This document shows positions 13,029 through 22,524 of a stretch of 38,039 nt of DNA, piece by piece. Both the position numbers and the translations under genes were made by a program. Source of the stretch: a virus; IMG/VR virus record IMGVR_UViG_3300044577_000012, positions 1 to 38,039 of that record; one strand, given 5' to 3'. How positions within the stretch are numbered: position 1 is the stretch's first letter; the number at the start of each line of letters is the position of its first letter. The notes under the pieces are model-generated. The model was not told where the DNA came from, ran no database searches, and saw nothing but the letters and a program-made list of their open reading frames with translations.

Positions 13029-15934
13029 CGCTCAGTCCTAGCATCATCATGTTCAAAGTTAGCAGCAGATACTGCAGCTGCAGACCAGATAGTCCTAATA
13101 GCCCTCCTACCAGATCTATTCTTAGCATTCTTCGCTAACTCTACTGCATATCTCCAATTATACATAGCTTCTTCAATCACCCCAACAGCTGAATTCGAGG
13201 ACATTATATCTAATCCCTGATTAGCAAGTTGGATAGCTGTAAATTGAGGGCTAACGAATCCTTGCAAAGATGCACGAATCTTAGAGAATGCCTGACCCAT
13301 CTGTCTTTGACTGGTATGCTGTCCCTTTGATAGTTCATCAGCGGCCCTGCCGAAAGTTTCAACTCTTCCTTCTATCCTTCTAACACCACGAGCAAGAGTT
13401 GTTAACGCTTCATAGTGTTTATTATCTAATGCTGATCGTAATACCGTCTCATGTTCAAGAAGTTTAACTAGCATAGTATCAGGAGATTTTATCATCTTCT
13501 CTACTGAATCTAATCTACCAGTATTAGCTGAATCTAAGAGAGTATCCCAAACTTCCTTCTTGAATGCACGTATAGCTGGGCGACTACCAGTCTCCTCTAC
13601 CTTCTTAGCTATCTCAGCTATACCACCTCCGTCTATTTCTTTCCTGATAAAGCCACGAAGGTTACGAGTCTTAATAACTGATTGTAAGATAGACCTCTCT
13701 ATTTCCCTACGATCTAATACTCCTTGAATAGTTACCTCTGTCGCCCTAGCTTGAGCTTTCCCTACATCGTCAAACTTATTCCAGACTCCTAGCTCTTTAA
13801 GACTTGTCTCATGCCTAAGCAACCAATTTTCGATTCCTGTTAGATCAAGCTTACCAGCTGATATACTCTTATTAAGATTATATGCGACATAATCTGTTAC
13901 CAGCGACTCTATCACTGGATCAAGTTTCTTAGTCTTATCATTCATAAAGATACGCTTAAATTGCCTAGCTGCATTGACCGCAGTTTTAGCATCACCAGGC
14001 TGTACCCATGTTTTCCAGAAACTTTCAGGAGAAAGAGCTTTTATCCCATGCAGATCTTCTTGCAAAGCTATTCTGGCAAAGCCACTATCGAACTTAATAT
14101 CAATTTCTTCTCGCATCTTATTAGCTTGCTTAAATACTGTAGCAGCTTTACCTCTAGCACTTCTAGCACCAATCTTAAGTTGATTATCTATTCCTTTCTT
14201 CATAGCCATTAGTCGAGCTATAGTTTCACCATTCTTCTCTATTGTAATAAAGCTATTTATCTCTGCTCTCATATCTCGTATAGTAGCTAAGTCAGTCTTC
14301 TTAGTTCCAGGCCCAAAGTTAAGTTCCATGCTATCAAGAAGATCTTTATGAACACCACCGAATTCTTGGGCTGTTCCTTTAGCTCCTATAACAGGCTCTC
14401 CTGCTATTGTTCGTCTAACATTCTCCTCTGCGAATCTAGGACTAAACTTAGACTTAAGCATACCAGCCTGGATATGAGAAACAGAATACTCTACTGTATT
14501 ATCTAATGAGTTATAAAGCCCTTCTACCATATCATCAGCTTCTTTTTGGAAAACCTTTAATTGAGTAAAACCAGCCTCACCTAATTCAATATGACTTCTT
14601 TCAGGATGTAGTAGCTGTGCTTCATCAACTGCTTTTGCAACAGTCTCATCAATTCTATTTTGAACCTTAGTTAATTCATCATCTAAAAAGACTCCAAGAT
14701 CCTTTTGAAGATTATCAGACTTCTCTATAATCGGAGTCATCTTGTTAGAATATTGTCTAAGTCTCTCCCTTTCAGCTTCAAATAATCTAACGAATCGAGT
14801 TGCTGCAGCTTTATTTGGTGAAGTCCTAACAGCATTTTGTACCATAGCAGCTATATCAGGATTCTGAAATGCTACATCAGCTGTTAGCTTTATCCCAAGC
14901 TCCTTTTCCAGCGCCTCTGTTACTGCTATATTGTTAAGAATGTTAGGATCAGCCTCCATTATTTCATTAAAGACTTCACCTACCTGAATCTCTGCTGCAC
15001 GTTTCTGATGAGCTGCTCCCCATACTATCTTTCTTCTAGCAAAGTCAGAGAATTTGGCAAGTAATCTTTGACCAAATCCTAAGCCTAATACTGCTCCAAT
15101 CTCAGCCCCGAATCGAATCCATCCTGCATTCTCTACCTCATTAGGATCTCCACCTTGTGCAGCTAATTGAACGGCAGTCTCACCTGCGATAGCAGCTCCG
15201 GAATTCATTCCTATCTCTAGAAATTGAAGCTTTGCAGGATTTTTAGCCATATGAACAAATGCTTTCTGCATAAAGTTAAGAGCTTCTGGAGCTTGAAGAG
15301 CTAACTTAGCCCCAGCAGTTGTTAGACCTTTAGTTATAAAAGCCCCTGGAACTACAAATTCTCCAACTTTCTTTGCGGCACGAGTTTCGAAATTTTCAGG
15401 AGCACCTTCAAGATTAAATAAACTATCAGATAAATCTCTACCTATACCTTGAATAACTCCGCTAGCAGGAAGATGAAACTTAAAATCATCAGATGCTACT
15501 GCTTTAATCCCTCCTACAAAAGCGTCTGTAAGCATGAACGGGAGAGATACGAGATTAAATGTACCTTCTATTGAACCCTTCGCGAAGTTAGCTAAATCTA
15601 AACCAAGCTGTTGTTCATCATTCAGCTGTGCAGGAGTCATATCTACATTTGGTTCAATACCTTCATACTTCATATACTCTACTACATCGTTAAAGGTAAA
15701 GTTCTGTTCATCTATACCTTTCCTAACATTAGCTTGGATGCGATCAAACTCTGCTGGCGAAATATCAGCTTTTTCTAAAGCAGTCTGACCAAATGTAGAT
15801 TCTCCTTCTTCTCTTTTTCTTTGTAATTCTATAAGAGTACTACTTCGCCTCATAACTTGAAAGTCAGGAATGTTGGCAAAATCACCAGCAGCCCGTTCAA
15901 CTGCAGCTTGTAATCTTTCAGAAGTGTGTGACAT
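13025..15934 (-). CDS. Large internal virion (ejection) protein candidate
   Basis: The 969-residue product is the largest in the window and the last of the late arm. It is predominantly helical with many charged heptad-like stretches, and has hydrophobic segments near residues 115-150 and 275-290 that could form membrane helices (LVSLPFMLTDAFVGGI, FGAEIGAVLGLGFG). No lysozyme or peptidase motif is visible. Size, helicity and position after the tail hub and two smaller proteins resemble the DNA-ejection proteins of P22- and T7-like phages, which leave the virion to form a channel across the cell envelope. The ATG is preceded by GGAG. The assignment is by context. Confidence 0.65.
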   Translation of the reverse strand: MSHTSERLQAAVERAAGDFANIPDFQVMRRSSTLIELQRKREEGESTFGQTALEKADISPAEFDRIQANVRKGIDEQNFTFNDVVEYMKYEGIEPNVDMTPAQLNDEQQLGLDLANFAKGSIEGTFNLVSLPFMLTDAFVGGIKAVASDDFKFHLPASGVIQGIGRDLSDSLFNLEGAPENFETRAAKKVGEFVVPGAFITKGLTTAGAKLALQAPEALNFMQKAFVHMAKNPAKLQFLEIGMNSGAAIAGETAVQLAAQGGDPNEVENAGWIRFGAEIGAVLGLGFGQRLLAKFSDFARRKIVWGAAHQKRAAEIQVGEVFNEIMEADPNILNNIAVTEALEKELGIKLTADVAFQNPDIAAMVQNAVRTSPNKAAATRFVRLFEAERERLRQYSNKMTPIIEKSDNLQKDLGVFLDDELTKVQNRIDETVAKAVDEAQLLHPERSHIELGEAGFTQLKVFQKEADDMVEGLYNSLDNTVEYSVSHIQAGMLKSKFSPRFAEENVRRTIAGEPVIGAKGTAQEFGGVHKDLLDSMELNFGPGTKKTDLATIRDMRAEINSFITIEKNGETIARLMAMKKGIDNQLKIGARSARGKAATVFKQANKMREEIDIKFDSGFARIALQEDLHGIKALSPESFWKTWVQPGDAKTAVNAARQFKRIFMNDKTKKLDPVIESLVTDYVAYNLNKSISAGKLDLTGIENWLLRHETSLKELGVWNKFDDVGKAQARATEVTIQGVLDRREIERSILQSVIKTRNLRGFIRKEIDGGGIAEIAKKVEETGSRPAIRAFKKEVWDTLLDSANTGRLDSVEKMIKSPDTMLVKLLEHETVLRSALDNKHYEALTTLARGVRRIEGRVETFGRAADELSKGQHTSQRQMGQAFSKIRASLQGFVSPQFTAIQLANQGLDIMSSNSAVGVIEEAMYNWRYAVELAKNAKNRSGRRAIRTIWSAAAVSAANFEHDDARTER

Positions 15935-15936
15935 AC

Positions 15937-17268
15937 TTATTGCTCCACGTCAAATTCTTCTACAGGATTAGATTTAGGCTTAACATCAAAACCTAAACCT
16001 TCATAATGCTTATCTAATGCCTCATCTCTTTCTTTCTTATCTAAGATAATTCTAGTAAATCCCTTTGTATATGGCTCATCTTGTAAACGAGAATATGAAG
16101 TTTGAAAATCAGCCTGTAGACTATTAGTTAATCCTCTCATATTTTGAGCAAAGGCAACTACATTATGAACATCTGAACCAACCCTTGTTAGAAATAATTG
16201 TAAATCTCTATCAGAGAAATTTCTACCGCTAATTCCTCTAGCAGCAGCAGCTATGATAGCCATATCAAATAACATACCTTTAAACTCTGCCCTTTCCCCA
16301 GTTAGTGATCCCCAATCAAAATCTTCTATATTCTTATCTGGTCTTCCACCAACAAGACCTATAACAGCTTCAAACTCAGCAACTACATCAGATCCAAAGG
16401 ATGCTAATCCAGAAGCTCTTGTAATCAATCTTGGGTCTTGTATAGCTTTATCTACCAATATCTTAGCTAAGCGAGAAGCATTCTCTACCATAGCTGCTTG
16501 TTCTGTTAGATCGGGAAGAGAATCTTCTGCCATATCAGTAGCTGTTCTACCATATATAGTCGTAGCTTTCTTCCAAGCTTCCTCAAATTGACCTTGTGTT
16601 AAATTTCCAGAAGATCGTTCATGCACTAAATTAGAAAATACAGTTGCTCCTTTTTGCTTATCAAAGCTAAATCTATCTTGTCTTAAAAGTGAGTCAATTT
16701 CTGCCCTTCTTTGATTAGCTCTTGTTGTTGCAAATTGAGCTTCAAAGCCAGCTTCAGCTTGATTAAGAATTCTATTCTCTAAACCTGATATATCTAACCC
16801 TTCATCTTCCAAGCCTTTAAGAGCTTGTCCCTTACTTCTAAAGCTACCTATAAGTTCAGGGATTTCTTCTTCCTTATCCCCTTTAAGATAGAAACCTCTC
16901 TCGCGTTCTGGGTGTAATCCACGATCAGAAAATAAAGCATTATCTATCGGAGTTCCTTGTGGAACAGAGAACAATACCATTTCTCCATCTTCAGTAAATC
17001 CCTGTAAAGATGTTTGTCCCGGCTGAGCTGATTCTAAGAATTTCATAGTAACAGCAAATCTTTGCGTATCATTCACAACATCTTTAAAACGAGGATCAGC
17101 AAAGAGAGCAGCAGCACTAGCTTCATCTTTAGAATTAGATATTTCATCCATAAGCTCTTGCTGTAACTTATCTATACGATTGTCTTGTAGCTTAGTTAAG
17201 AACCCACCTACAGCCTTACCAAGACTAGAAGCTCTAGTATCTGGAAATCCTCTAACTACGGTAGCCAT
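15937..17268 (-). CDS. Probable virion internal/ejection protein
   Basis: The 443-residue product starts MATVVRGFPDTRASSLGKAVGGF. An upstream extension to 17307 exists, but the ATG at 17268 has GAGGAT just before it and avoids overlap with the preceding gene. The protein is helical, rich in Gln, Asp and Ala, and has no transmembrane segment or catalytic motif. It lies between the 278-residue and 969-residue proteins, a block that together resembles the three ejection proteins of P22-type phages (gp7, gp20, gp16). The family match is not seen directly. Confidence 0.6.
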   Translation of the reverse strand: MATVVRGFPDTRASSLGKAVGGFLTKLQDNRIDKLQQELMDEISNSKDEASAAALFADPRFKDVVNDTQRFAVTMKFLESAQPGQTSLQGFTEDGEMVLFSVPQGTPIDNALFSDRGLHPERERGFYLKGDKEEEIPELIGSFRSKGQALKGLEDEGLDISGLENRILNQAEAGFEAQFATTRANQRRAEIDSLLRQDRFSFDKQKGATVFSNLVHERSSGNLTQGQFEEAWKKATTIYGRTATDMAEDSLPDLTEQAAMVENASRLAKILVDKAIQDPRLITRASGLASFGSDVVAEFEAVIGLVGGRPDKNIEDFDWGSLTGERAEFKGMLFDMAIIAAAARGISGRNFSDRDLQLFLTRVGSDVHNVVAFAQNMRGLTNSLQADFQTSYSRLQDEPYTKGFTRIILDKKERDEALDKHYEGLGFDVKPKSNPVEEFDVEQ

Positions 17269-17275
17269 ACTATCC

Positions 17276-18112
17276 TCACGTGTTAATTGTAGTGGATCTG
17301 TCTGCACCAGCGAAGGAACTGAGAATATTAGTTAAGAATCCCTCAGTACCAGGTAGTGCTGTAACTACATTTTCAACTGCACCAACGTTTAGAGATTGGA
17401 GAAGCTGTTGAATTTGCGTATCATCTAGACCAGCCTCAGCCAAGAATTGCTGAAATTCCCTACTGACATTTCTCTCTGCAAGTCCTGTCTGACCTTCACC
17501 AGCTTGTAATAAGGATAAGAGTTCATTAGTATCTCCTCTGCCAACAGCATCAATTCCTGGTGCTATACCAAGTGCTGATAAGGCTCTATCTCTATTTGCT
17601 TGATCTGCTCGGAAACTAATATCAGCTCTACTTCTAGTTAATCCAGTTAGTAAATCTTCTCTAGCTTCAGCATCTGCTTGTTGTCTTTCTGAACCAAAGA
17701 AGTTAGAACCTCCAAAATCTCTACCTATTGCTGGCAGAACTGTCTCTTCAAAACTTTTAAGTGCTGGATCACGAACGGTAGTATTGAAGAACTCATCAAC
17801 ACCTGCCTGCTGTCCTTCAAAATCAAGCAACTTTAATAAGGTATCAGTTGAAGCATTGAATATATCACTCTCTCTATTTGGATCAGATAAAGCTAATGCT
17901 CTTTCTTCTAAACCAGCTAAACTAAGTTGAGAAAGATCAGATGGAGCAACATTAACATCTCCACTAAATCGCCTCTCCTCACCAGCACCAGATCCGGTAG
18001 TAAGTTGATTCAGAAGTGCCTCAAGTGAGTTTTGCTGTTGTGGACTAAGAGTTGATAAAGTCTGAGTCTCTACACTTGGCTTACTTCCAAAGAGAAAATC
18101 TAAGAATGCCAT
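17276..18112 (-). CDS. Probable virion internal/ejection protein with hydrophobic N-terminus
   Basis: The 278-residue product begins MAFLDFLFGSKPSVETQTLSTLSPQQQ, a start I recall from phage internal virion proteins, followed by Gln/Leu-rich helices. The ATG has GAGG eight bases upstream. Fourteen bases upstream of the start lies a GTTCAAATTTTGAAC palindrome, so this gene may open a separately controlled block that includes the two larger ejection-type genes after it. No enzyme motif is visible. Confidence 0.6.
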   Translation of the reverse strand: MAFLDFLFGSKPSVETQTLSTLSPQQQNSLEALLNQLTTGSGAGEERRFSGDVNVAPSDLSQLSLAGLEERALALSDPNRESDIFNASTDTLLKLLDFEGQQAGVDEFFNTTVRDPALKSFEETVLPAIGRDFGGSNFFGSERQQADAEAREDLLTGLTRSRADISFRADQANRDRALSALGIAPGIDAVGRGDTNELLSLLQAGEGQTGLAERNVSREFQQFLAEAGLDDTQIQQLLQSLNVGAVENVVTALPGTEGFLTNILSSFAGADRSTTINT

Positions 18113-18126
18113 TTCAATAACCTCAT

Positions 18127-18141
18127 GTTCAAATTTTGAAC
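18127..18141. repeat. GTTCAAATTTTGAAC palindrome, copy 2
   Basis: A perfect copy in the 33-base gap between the tail hub candidate and the first ejection-protein gene, 14 bases before the start codon at 18112. It would overlap or flank the promoter or leader of the ejection block. No good -35/-10 pair is visible around it, so it may act as an operator on readthrough transcription or at the RNA level. Confidence 0.75.
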
Positions 18142-18145
18142 AATT

Positions 18146-19936
18146 CTAGTTTTCTGTTTCCAATGATACTCGTATATTAAACCAACTAAGAGAGAAAGCA
18201 CTAGAACCTTCTATCTTATATCTTATCGAACGACCAACAAACTGTTTCTCCAATCTAACCTTCATTGGAGTAGTTCCTATTGTTACAACCTCTAGAATAT
18301 TAAACGTAATGCCTTCATCTGTTGAATAGGAAACTGTAATAATACCGCTAGTACCTTTAAGTTCTAAATAATCATGCCTAAGATTTCCATTAGGATGAGA
18401 AAAATCTGGAGTTTCTAATGTAAAGGTCTTAGCGTTTCCATCATCATCAGCAGTTATAAAATCATACTCTTCAACCTGACCATCAGTAGCACATAACAAT
18501 AACGTTTTTGATACAGTAACAACAGCGGCAGAGTTCCATAAAAGAGTTTGATCATCCCAATTACCTGGTATATCATTCCATGAGAAAGCTGTACTATCAA
18601 CTGCTTCGCCAAATCCCTGAACAGTATCGAAAAACTCTCTTGTAGACCAAACACCGCCAAGATCGCCATGCCACCTTAAACATTTATCAGGAAAAGTTCC
18701 AGCACCAGTTTGATAGAATATAAGAACGTCATTCTTATCCTTTACATAAACGCAGAAGAGTCTATTAACTTTATCATCAGCCATTTCAGCTTGAACACCA
18801 AATAGTAAATCTTCTACATTCTCTCCAATCTCTTGAAAATCAAATCCACCTTTGTAGATATAAATCTTATTCTGACCGACAACAAGATGTCTATCTCCTA
18901 TATCTGCAAAACCTCCAGAAGATATGATACCTTGAGCTGTTACCATTGTATCCCATTGAAATCTACTAAGCGCGTTATTTGTTATGGCTCCTCTAACTAT
19001 ACTTCCACTTCTATATACAACTAAATGAGGGCCTAACTTACGTGCCTGTCTAACATCATCAGATGAATCTAAAAGATCTATAAATCCAGAATCCCCTGTT
19101 GTCCAATTAGTATAGTCAGCTTTATCACTCCATCTAACACGTTGATTAAAGTTTGATCCACCCTCTATCGTTTTAATTAAGAAAAGAGATGAATCAAAAA
19201 GAGCTATACTTTCACAAATAGTATCTCCAGAACTAGGAAGATTCTGAACAAGTTTAATAGTTGCTGATATAGTATCATAGTAATGAGGTTTATCTATACC
19301 ATTTGTAAAAGTAAGTTCATCATTCCACGGAACAGTTATTGCAAATACTTGCTTATCATCTGTACCAGCTAACTTAACAATCTCTATACATGAATTTCCA
19401 GATGTTGCTTGAACACCAGCTCCAGGTACTGCATCATCTATTGTAATAGAGACGCCAGCTGAAACTGAAGCTATAGTACTTATATGATCTGAACCATCGT
19501 CTAGTCTAAGAGCAATCCTATCGCCCGTAGCAAAGTTAGTAGTAACTGCTACTGGAATAACTGTATCTGTTCCACTTACGTTAGCATCAATAGTAGTATT
19601 TTCGCCACCATCTAGAAGAACTCCATGCCAATTAGCTTCACTATTAGCCAAGACATAGAAACTAAGATTAGATATGGCAAAAGTACTAGCTGTTCCACTA
19701 GCCGTAATATGCTGATGGATATTTCTAAAGGTTCCAGGAACTCCAGATGGAATATCGGCAAAATCAGCATAACCTGTATCTTTCTTTATATCATTTTTAT
19801 CGTATATGAGATTATTAAGCTGCAGAAATTCATTATCCCGCATTGACTCCGTATTGGAGTTTAAATTCAAACCACCTAATAAGGATGGTACTGTTTTATT
19901 TATCCAATCTTCTCCAGTTAAATCAAGCTCGCCCAT
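18146..19936 (-). CDS. Tail hub / DNA-stabilisation protein candidate (beta-rich)
   Basis: The 596-residue product is almost entirely beta-strand with repeated strand-turn units and aromatic-Gly patterns (TNGIDKPHYYD, RFQWDTMVTAQGI, KIYIYKGGFDF), consistent with a propeller-like fold. Proteins of this size and composition in P22-like phages plug the tail after packaging (gp10 type). The position before the ejection genes fits. It begins in a TAATG overlap with the previous frame. No enzymatic motif is seen. The assignment rests on fold impression and position. Confidence 0.6.
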   Translation of the reverse strand: MGELDLTGEDWINKTVPSLLGGLNLNSNTESMRDNEFLQLNNLIYDKNDIKKDTGYADFADIPSGVPGTFRNIHQHITASGTASTFAISNLSFYVLANSEANWHGVLLDGGENTTIDANVSGTDTVIPVAVTTNFATGDRIALRLDDGSDHISTIASVSAGVSITIDDAVPGAGVQATSGNSCIEIVKLAGTDDKQVFAITVPWNDELTFTNGIDKPHYYDTISATIKLVQNLPSSGDTICESIALFDSSLFLIKTIEGGSNFNQRVRWSDKADYTNWTTGDSGFIDLLDSSDDVRQARKLGPHLVVYRSGSIVRGAITNNALSRFQWDTMVTAQGIISSGGFADIGDRHLVVGQNKIYIYKGGFDFQEIGENVEDLLFGVQAEMADDKVNRLFCVYVKDKNDVLIFYQTGAGTFPDKCLRWHGDLGGVWSTREFFDTVQGFGEAVDSTAFSWNDIPGNWDDQTLLWNSAAVVTVSKTLLLCATDGQVEEYDFITADDDGNAKTFTLETPDFSHPNGNLRHDYLELKGTSGIITVSYSTDEGITFNILEVVTIGTTPMKVRLEKQFVGRSIRYKIEGSSAFSLSWFNIRVSLETEN

Positions 19937-20124
19937 TATACCGTATCTATTTTAAAGGTTATATCAAAAGCCATACCTACACCATCAGAATTAGCAACTT
20001 CTATATTAGTAGGTGTAAAATCTATAATACCTAATTCAAGAGCTTTAGCTCCTAAAACATTAAGCATTTCAGTCATAGTAACTGATACTACAACTACCCG
20101 TTTATCTGTAAGTGTACTTGGCAT
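19936..20124 (-). CDS. Small virion-associated protein, unknown
   Basis: The 62-residue product, beginning MPSTLTDKRVVVVSVTMTEMLNVLG, has a strand-helix-strand pattern. It lies between a fibre-like gene and the tail hub candidate, in phase with both. No family is recognised; a structural or chaperone role is possible by context. Confidence 0.55.
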   Translation of the reverse strand: MPSTLTDKRVVVVSVTMTEMLNVLGAKALELGIIDFTPTNIEVANSDGVGMAFDITFKIDTV

Positions 20125-20133
20125 AATAAGCTC

Positions 20134-20700
20134 TTATGTTGATGTTACAAACGCTACTTGCATCTCGCAACGGTCTCCTGCTGCCACTATTACTGCAAGC
20201 CAGTCTATGAAATTTATACTTCCACGTTTTATTAAACTTAGAAGTAAATTAGTAGTTCTATTAACATATGGAACATACATTTCAGTCGTTGATCCGCTAT
20301 TAAGATCGTGTGTTGCAAAAGAAAATCCAAGAATACCAACTATATCCTCAGATAGATCAATCGTAATAATAGTTCCAGCTGCATTCAAAGAATAGCTACC
20401 ACTACTGCCTGATTTAGCTATATTACTTCCATCAATTAATGCAGGTCGATTATAGTCTAGAATGCTACCAGAAAGATCAGATATAGTAAGATTTGTACCT
20501 GGAGTTGAACCGGGACTTATTCTGAACCTTACTGATCGTATAATACCCCTTTCGGTAGATTGCCCTTCAAGAAGAAAATTAGGATCACGTTTTGTACTCC
20601 TTATCTCTGATTCAAGTCCTCTGATAATAGATTGTAATTCCTTAAACGCATCTACTACCGCAGGACTTTCTATTTCATTTTCTCTGAAACGAAATGTCAT
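20134..20700 (-). CDS. Probable tail fibre or appendage protein
   Basis: The 188-residue product has an N-terminal helix of about 35 residues with coiled-coil character (ESPAVVDAFKELQSIIRGLESEIRS) followed by beta-rich sequence with Ser/Gly-rich loops (IAKSGSSGSYSLNAAG). This layout is usual in trimeric fibre or tail-appendage proteins. It follows the polyglycine adhesin with a one-base overlap. The specific function is unknown. Confidence 0.55.
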   Translation of the reverse strand: MTFRFRENEIESPAVVDAFKELQSIIRGLESEIRSTKRDPNFLLEGQSTERGIIRSVRFRISPGSTPGTNLTISDLSGSILDYNRPALIDGSNIAKSGSSGSYSLNAAGTIITIDLSEDIVGILGFSFATHDLNSGSTTEMYVPYVNRTTNLLLSLIKRGSINFIDWLAVIVAAGDRCEMQVAFVTST

Positions 20701-21500
20701 TAGATTATAGCACCAGTAACTGTTATACCACCATCAATACTGTGTGTAAATCCCTGAGAATCTATTGCATTACCATCTGACCCTGCAAGACCCCCAGATG
20801 ATGTTCCTGCAGCACCGTTCGTAGCTGCTCCTCCGGCGTCTCCGCCATTTCCTCCGTTTCCTCCCGGAGATCCACCAGCACCTCCAACTCCATTAGCAGT
20901 TCTAGTTGCAGCTGTACCATTAGCACCATCATTAGTACCCGGACCTACTTCAATACCACCTGTACCACCAGCACCTAGTGCAGCACCACCTCCAGCACCC
21001 CCACCACCACCTATATTACTTGGGCCAGTAGCTCCACCACCACCACCTCCACCACCAGCATAACCCTTAGTTATAAGACCAGCTGATCCTTTTATATTAG
21101 TCTCACAACCAAATCTTATAGCTGTTCCACCATTACTACCTGCATCTCCTCCACCAGATTGATCGAAACCAATCTCAACATTCCAACGACCCGGGCCCCC
21201 ATCCCCACCTCTAGCACCTCTAGCATAGATATTAGTAGATGGATCTATATTTATAATAAGTAATGCATCGTTATGTAGAGCATCTCCGTCTATAGCAAAT
21301 CCACTAGCAGAAGCAGCTACGAAGTCAACTCCACCGAGAGTCATTATAAACTTATCATTAGCTTTAGAAGGTGCTGCCGATGGAAACTGAGAAGCAAATT
21401 GTGCTTCTACATTATAAGCTAAAGCTAAATCTTGAGATGTAAGAGGGGCTAGATTAAATACTCTACCACCAACTCCTACAACAGCCATATTAAAGGGCAT
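20700..21500 (-). CDS. Glycine-rich adhesin-like fibre protein
   Basis: The 266-residue product carries dense glycine runs from about residue 95 to 250 (for example AGGGGGGGGATGP and GGAGGSPGGNGGNGGDAGG), separated by short polar spacers. Such repeats form the polyglycine type II lattice of receptor-binding adhesins (gp38 of T-even phages such as S16). The N-terminal 90 residues are beta-rich and probably attach to the fibre. The start at 21500 has AAGGAT seven bases before it; an in-frame ATG at 21488 lacks this. It lies directly after another fibre gene. Host-recognition tip protein is the best reading. Confidence 0.65.
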   Translation of the reverse strand: MPFNMAVVGVGGRVFNLAPLTSQDLALAYNVEAQFASQFPSAAPSKANDKFIMTLGGVDFVAASASGFAIDGDALHNDALLIINIDPSTNIYARGARGGDGGPGRWNVEIGFDQSGGGDAGSNGGTAIRFGCETNIKGSAGLITKGYAGGGGGGGGATGPSNIGGGGGAGGGAALGAGGTGGIEVGPGTNDGANGTAATRTANGVGGAGGSPGGNGGNGGDAGGAATNGAAGTSSGGLAGSDGNAIDSQGFTHSIDGGITVTGAII

Positions 21501-22167
21501 TATCTACATCCTTCTTAAGATTTAGAACGTGCCAAACGCTACCTGTAAAATATGCTATTAGTACATCTAAATCACTAGCACCAGTTGAAAGTGCTAAATC
21601 ATCACCAGCATTTCCTCTCCAACCAGAACCAAACGTAAGAGTTCTACCACCAGTACCATCTTGTTTAAATCTAAGAGTTATTACTTGTCCAGACTTACCA
21701 TTACTAGGAGTATTAACTGTTATATTACCAGTTAATGTAACTACAAACGCATTACTTAGCGAAGCGTTTGGTGTAATAGTAGATGCAAATGTAATAATAA
21801 CTTCTGTAGTAGCTTGCCCTTTTGTAAAAGCGTTATTATTATTCAATAATTGTATCTTACCATTATTAGTTATCTGTTGAATATTTCCGCTATCACTCTG
21901 ATAGAATATTTCGGTAACACCACCTACATCCTTAGTATAAATAAGATGAGTATTAGCTAAATTACCTGGATCAGATGCTTGTTCAATAAGAGTTACTACT
22001 CTATGTCTACCATCATTAGTATCATCGTCATCCATGATATGATCTAAGTCTAAGCGTTCACGAATATCTACCTTAAGCTCTCGTATACGCTGAGCACCTT
22101 GAGAAACACTCTGAGGATTAGGAGGAGTAAGCTCATATGCAGCGTCCCAAGTTCTAGTATGTGCCAT
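21490..22167 (-). CDS. Tail fibre/spike attachment protein
   Basis: The 225-residue product starts MAHTRTWDAAYELTPP and has RIRELKVDIRERLDLDHIMDD near residues 28-48, an N-terminal pattern I recall from phage fibre proteins. The remainder is beta-rich with Thr, Gly and Asn (NAFVVTLTGNITVN; GQVITLRFKQDGTGGRTLTF). The ribosome site AAGGAGC is good. It overlaps the adhesin after it, consistent with a shaft-tip pair. Confidence 0.65.
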   Translation of the reverse strand: MAHTRTWDAAYELTPPNPQSVSQGAQRIRELKVDIRERLDLDHIMDDDDTNDGRHRVVTLIEQASDPGNLANTHLIYTKDVGGVTEIFYQSDSGNIQQITNNGKIQLLNNNNAFTKGQATTEVIITFASTITPNASLSNAFVVTLTGNITVNTPSNGKSGQVITLRFKQDGTGGRTLTFGSGWRGNAGDDLALSTGASDLDVLIAYFTGSVWHVLNLKKDVDNAL

Positions 22168-22170
22168 AAC

Positions 22171-22524
22171 TTATAGCTCCTTATATGCCTCTTGGAGTGA
22201 ATCCAATTCTATCTCAAGATCAACTAATAGCTTTGCATCACTTTCAGCCCAATCATTAGGATGTCTAGTTCTTTTATAATTTAGTGATGCTATTTGTTTT
22301 CTTTTAGTATTTATATCATTCTGAAGTAACACCTTAAAGGCTGAATTTAATGGTTTAACTTCTGATTTAACCTGCTGTTGTATATCATCAGCTACAGCAT
22401 CACTAACAGCAGATATTAAAATTGGTTTAACTAAGAACCAAAAAACAGGTATTAAAGGTATCCAAGATAATACTGCTGCTATAGATATATGAACACCTTC
22501 TCTTTTCGTAATCGTATTAGTCAT
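22171..22524 (-). CDS. Membrane-anchored lysis protein (holin or spanin-like)
   Basis: The 117-residue product has one hydrophobic segment at about residues 12-39 (ISIAAVLSWIPLIPVFWFLVKPILISAV) followed by a charged helical, coiled-coil-like tail. N-terminal anchor plus periplasmic coiled coil is the layout of an inner-membrane spanin; a single-helix holin is the alternative. The gene follows the endolysin directly, which supports a lysis role. No outer-membrane lipoprotein partner is seen next to it. Confidence 0.6.
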   Translation of the reverse strand: MTNTITKREGVHISIAAVLSWIPLIPVFWFLVKPILISAVSDAVADDIQQQVKSEVKPLNSAFKVLLQNDINTKRKQIASLNYKRTRHPNDWAESDAKLLVDLEIELDSLQEAYKEL

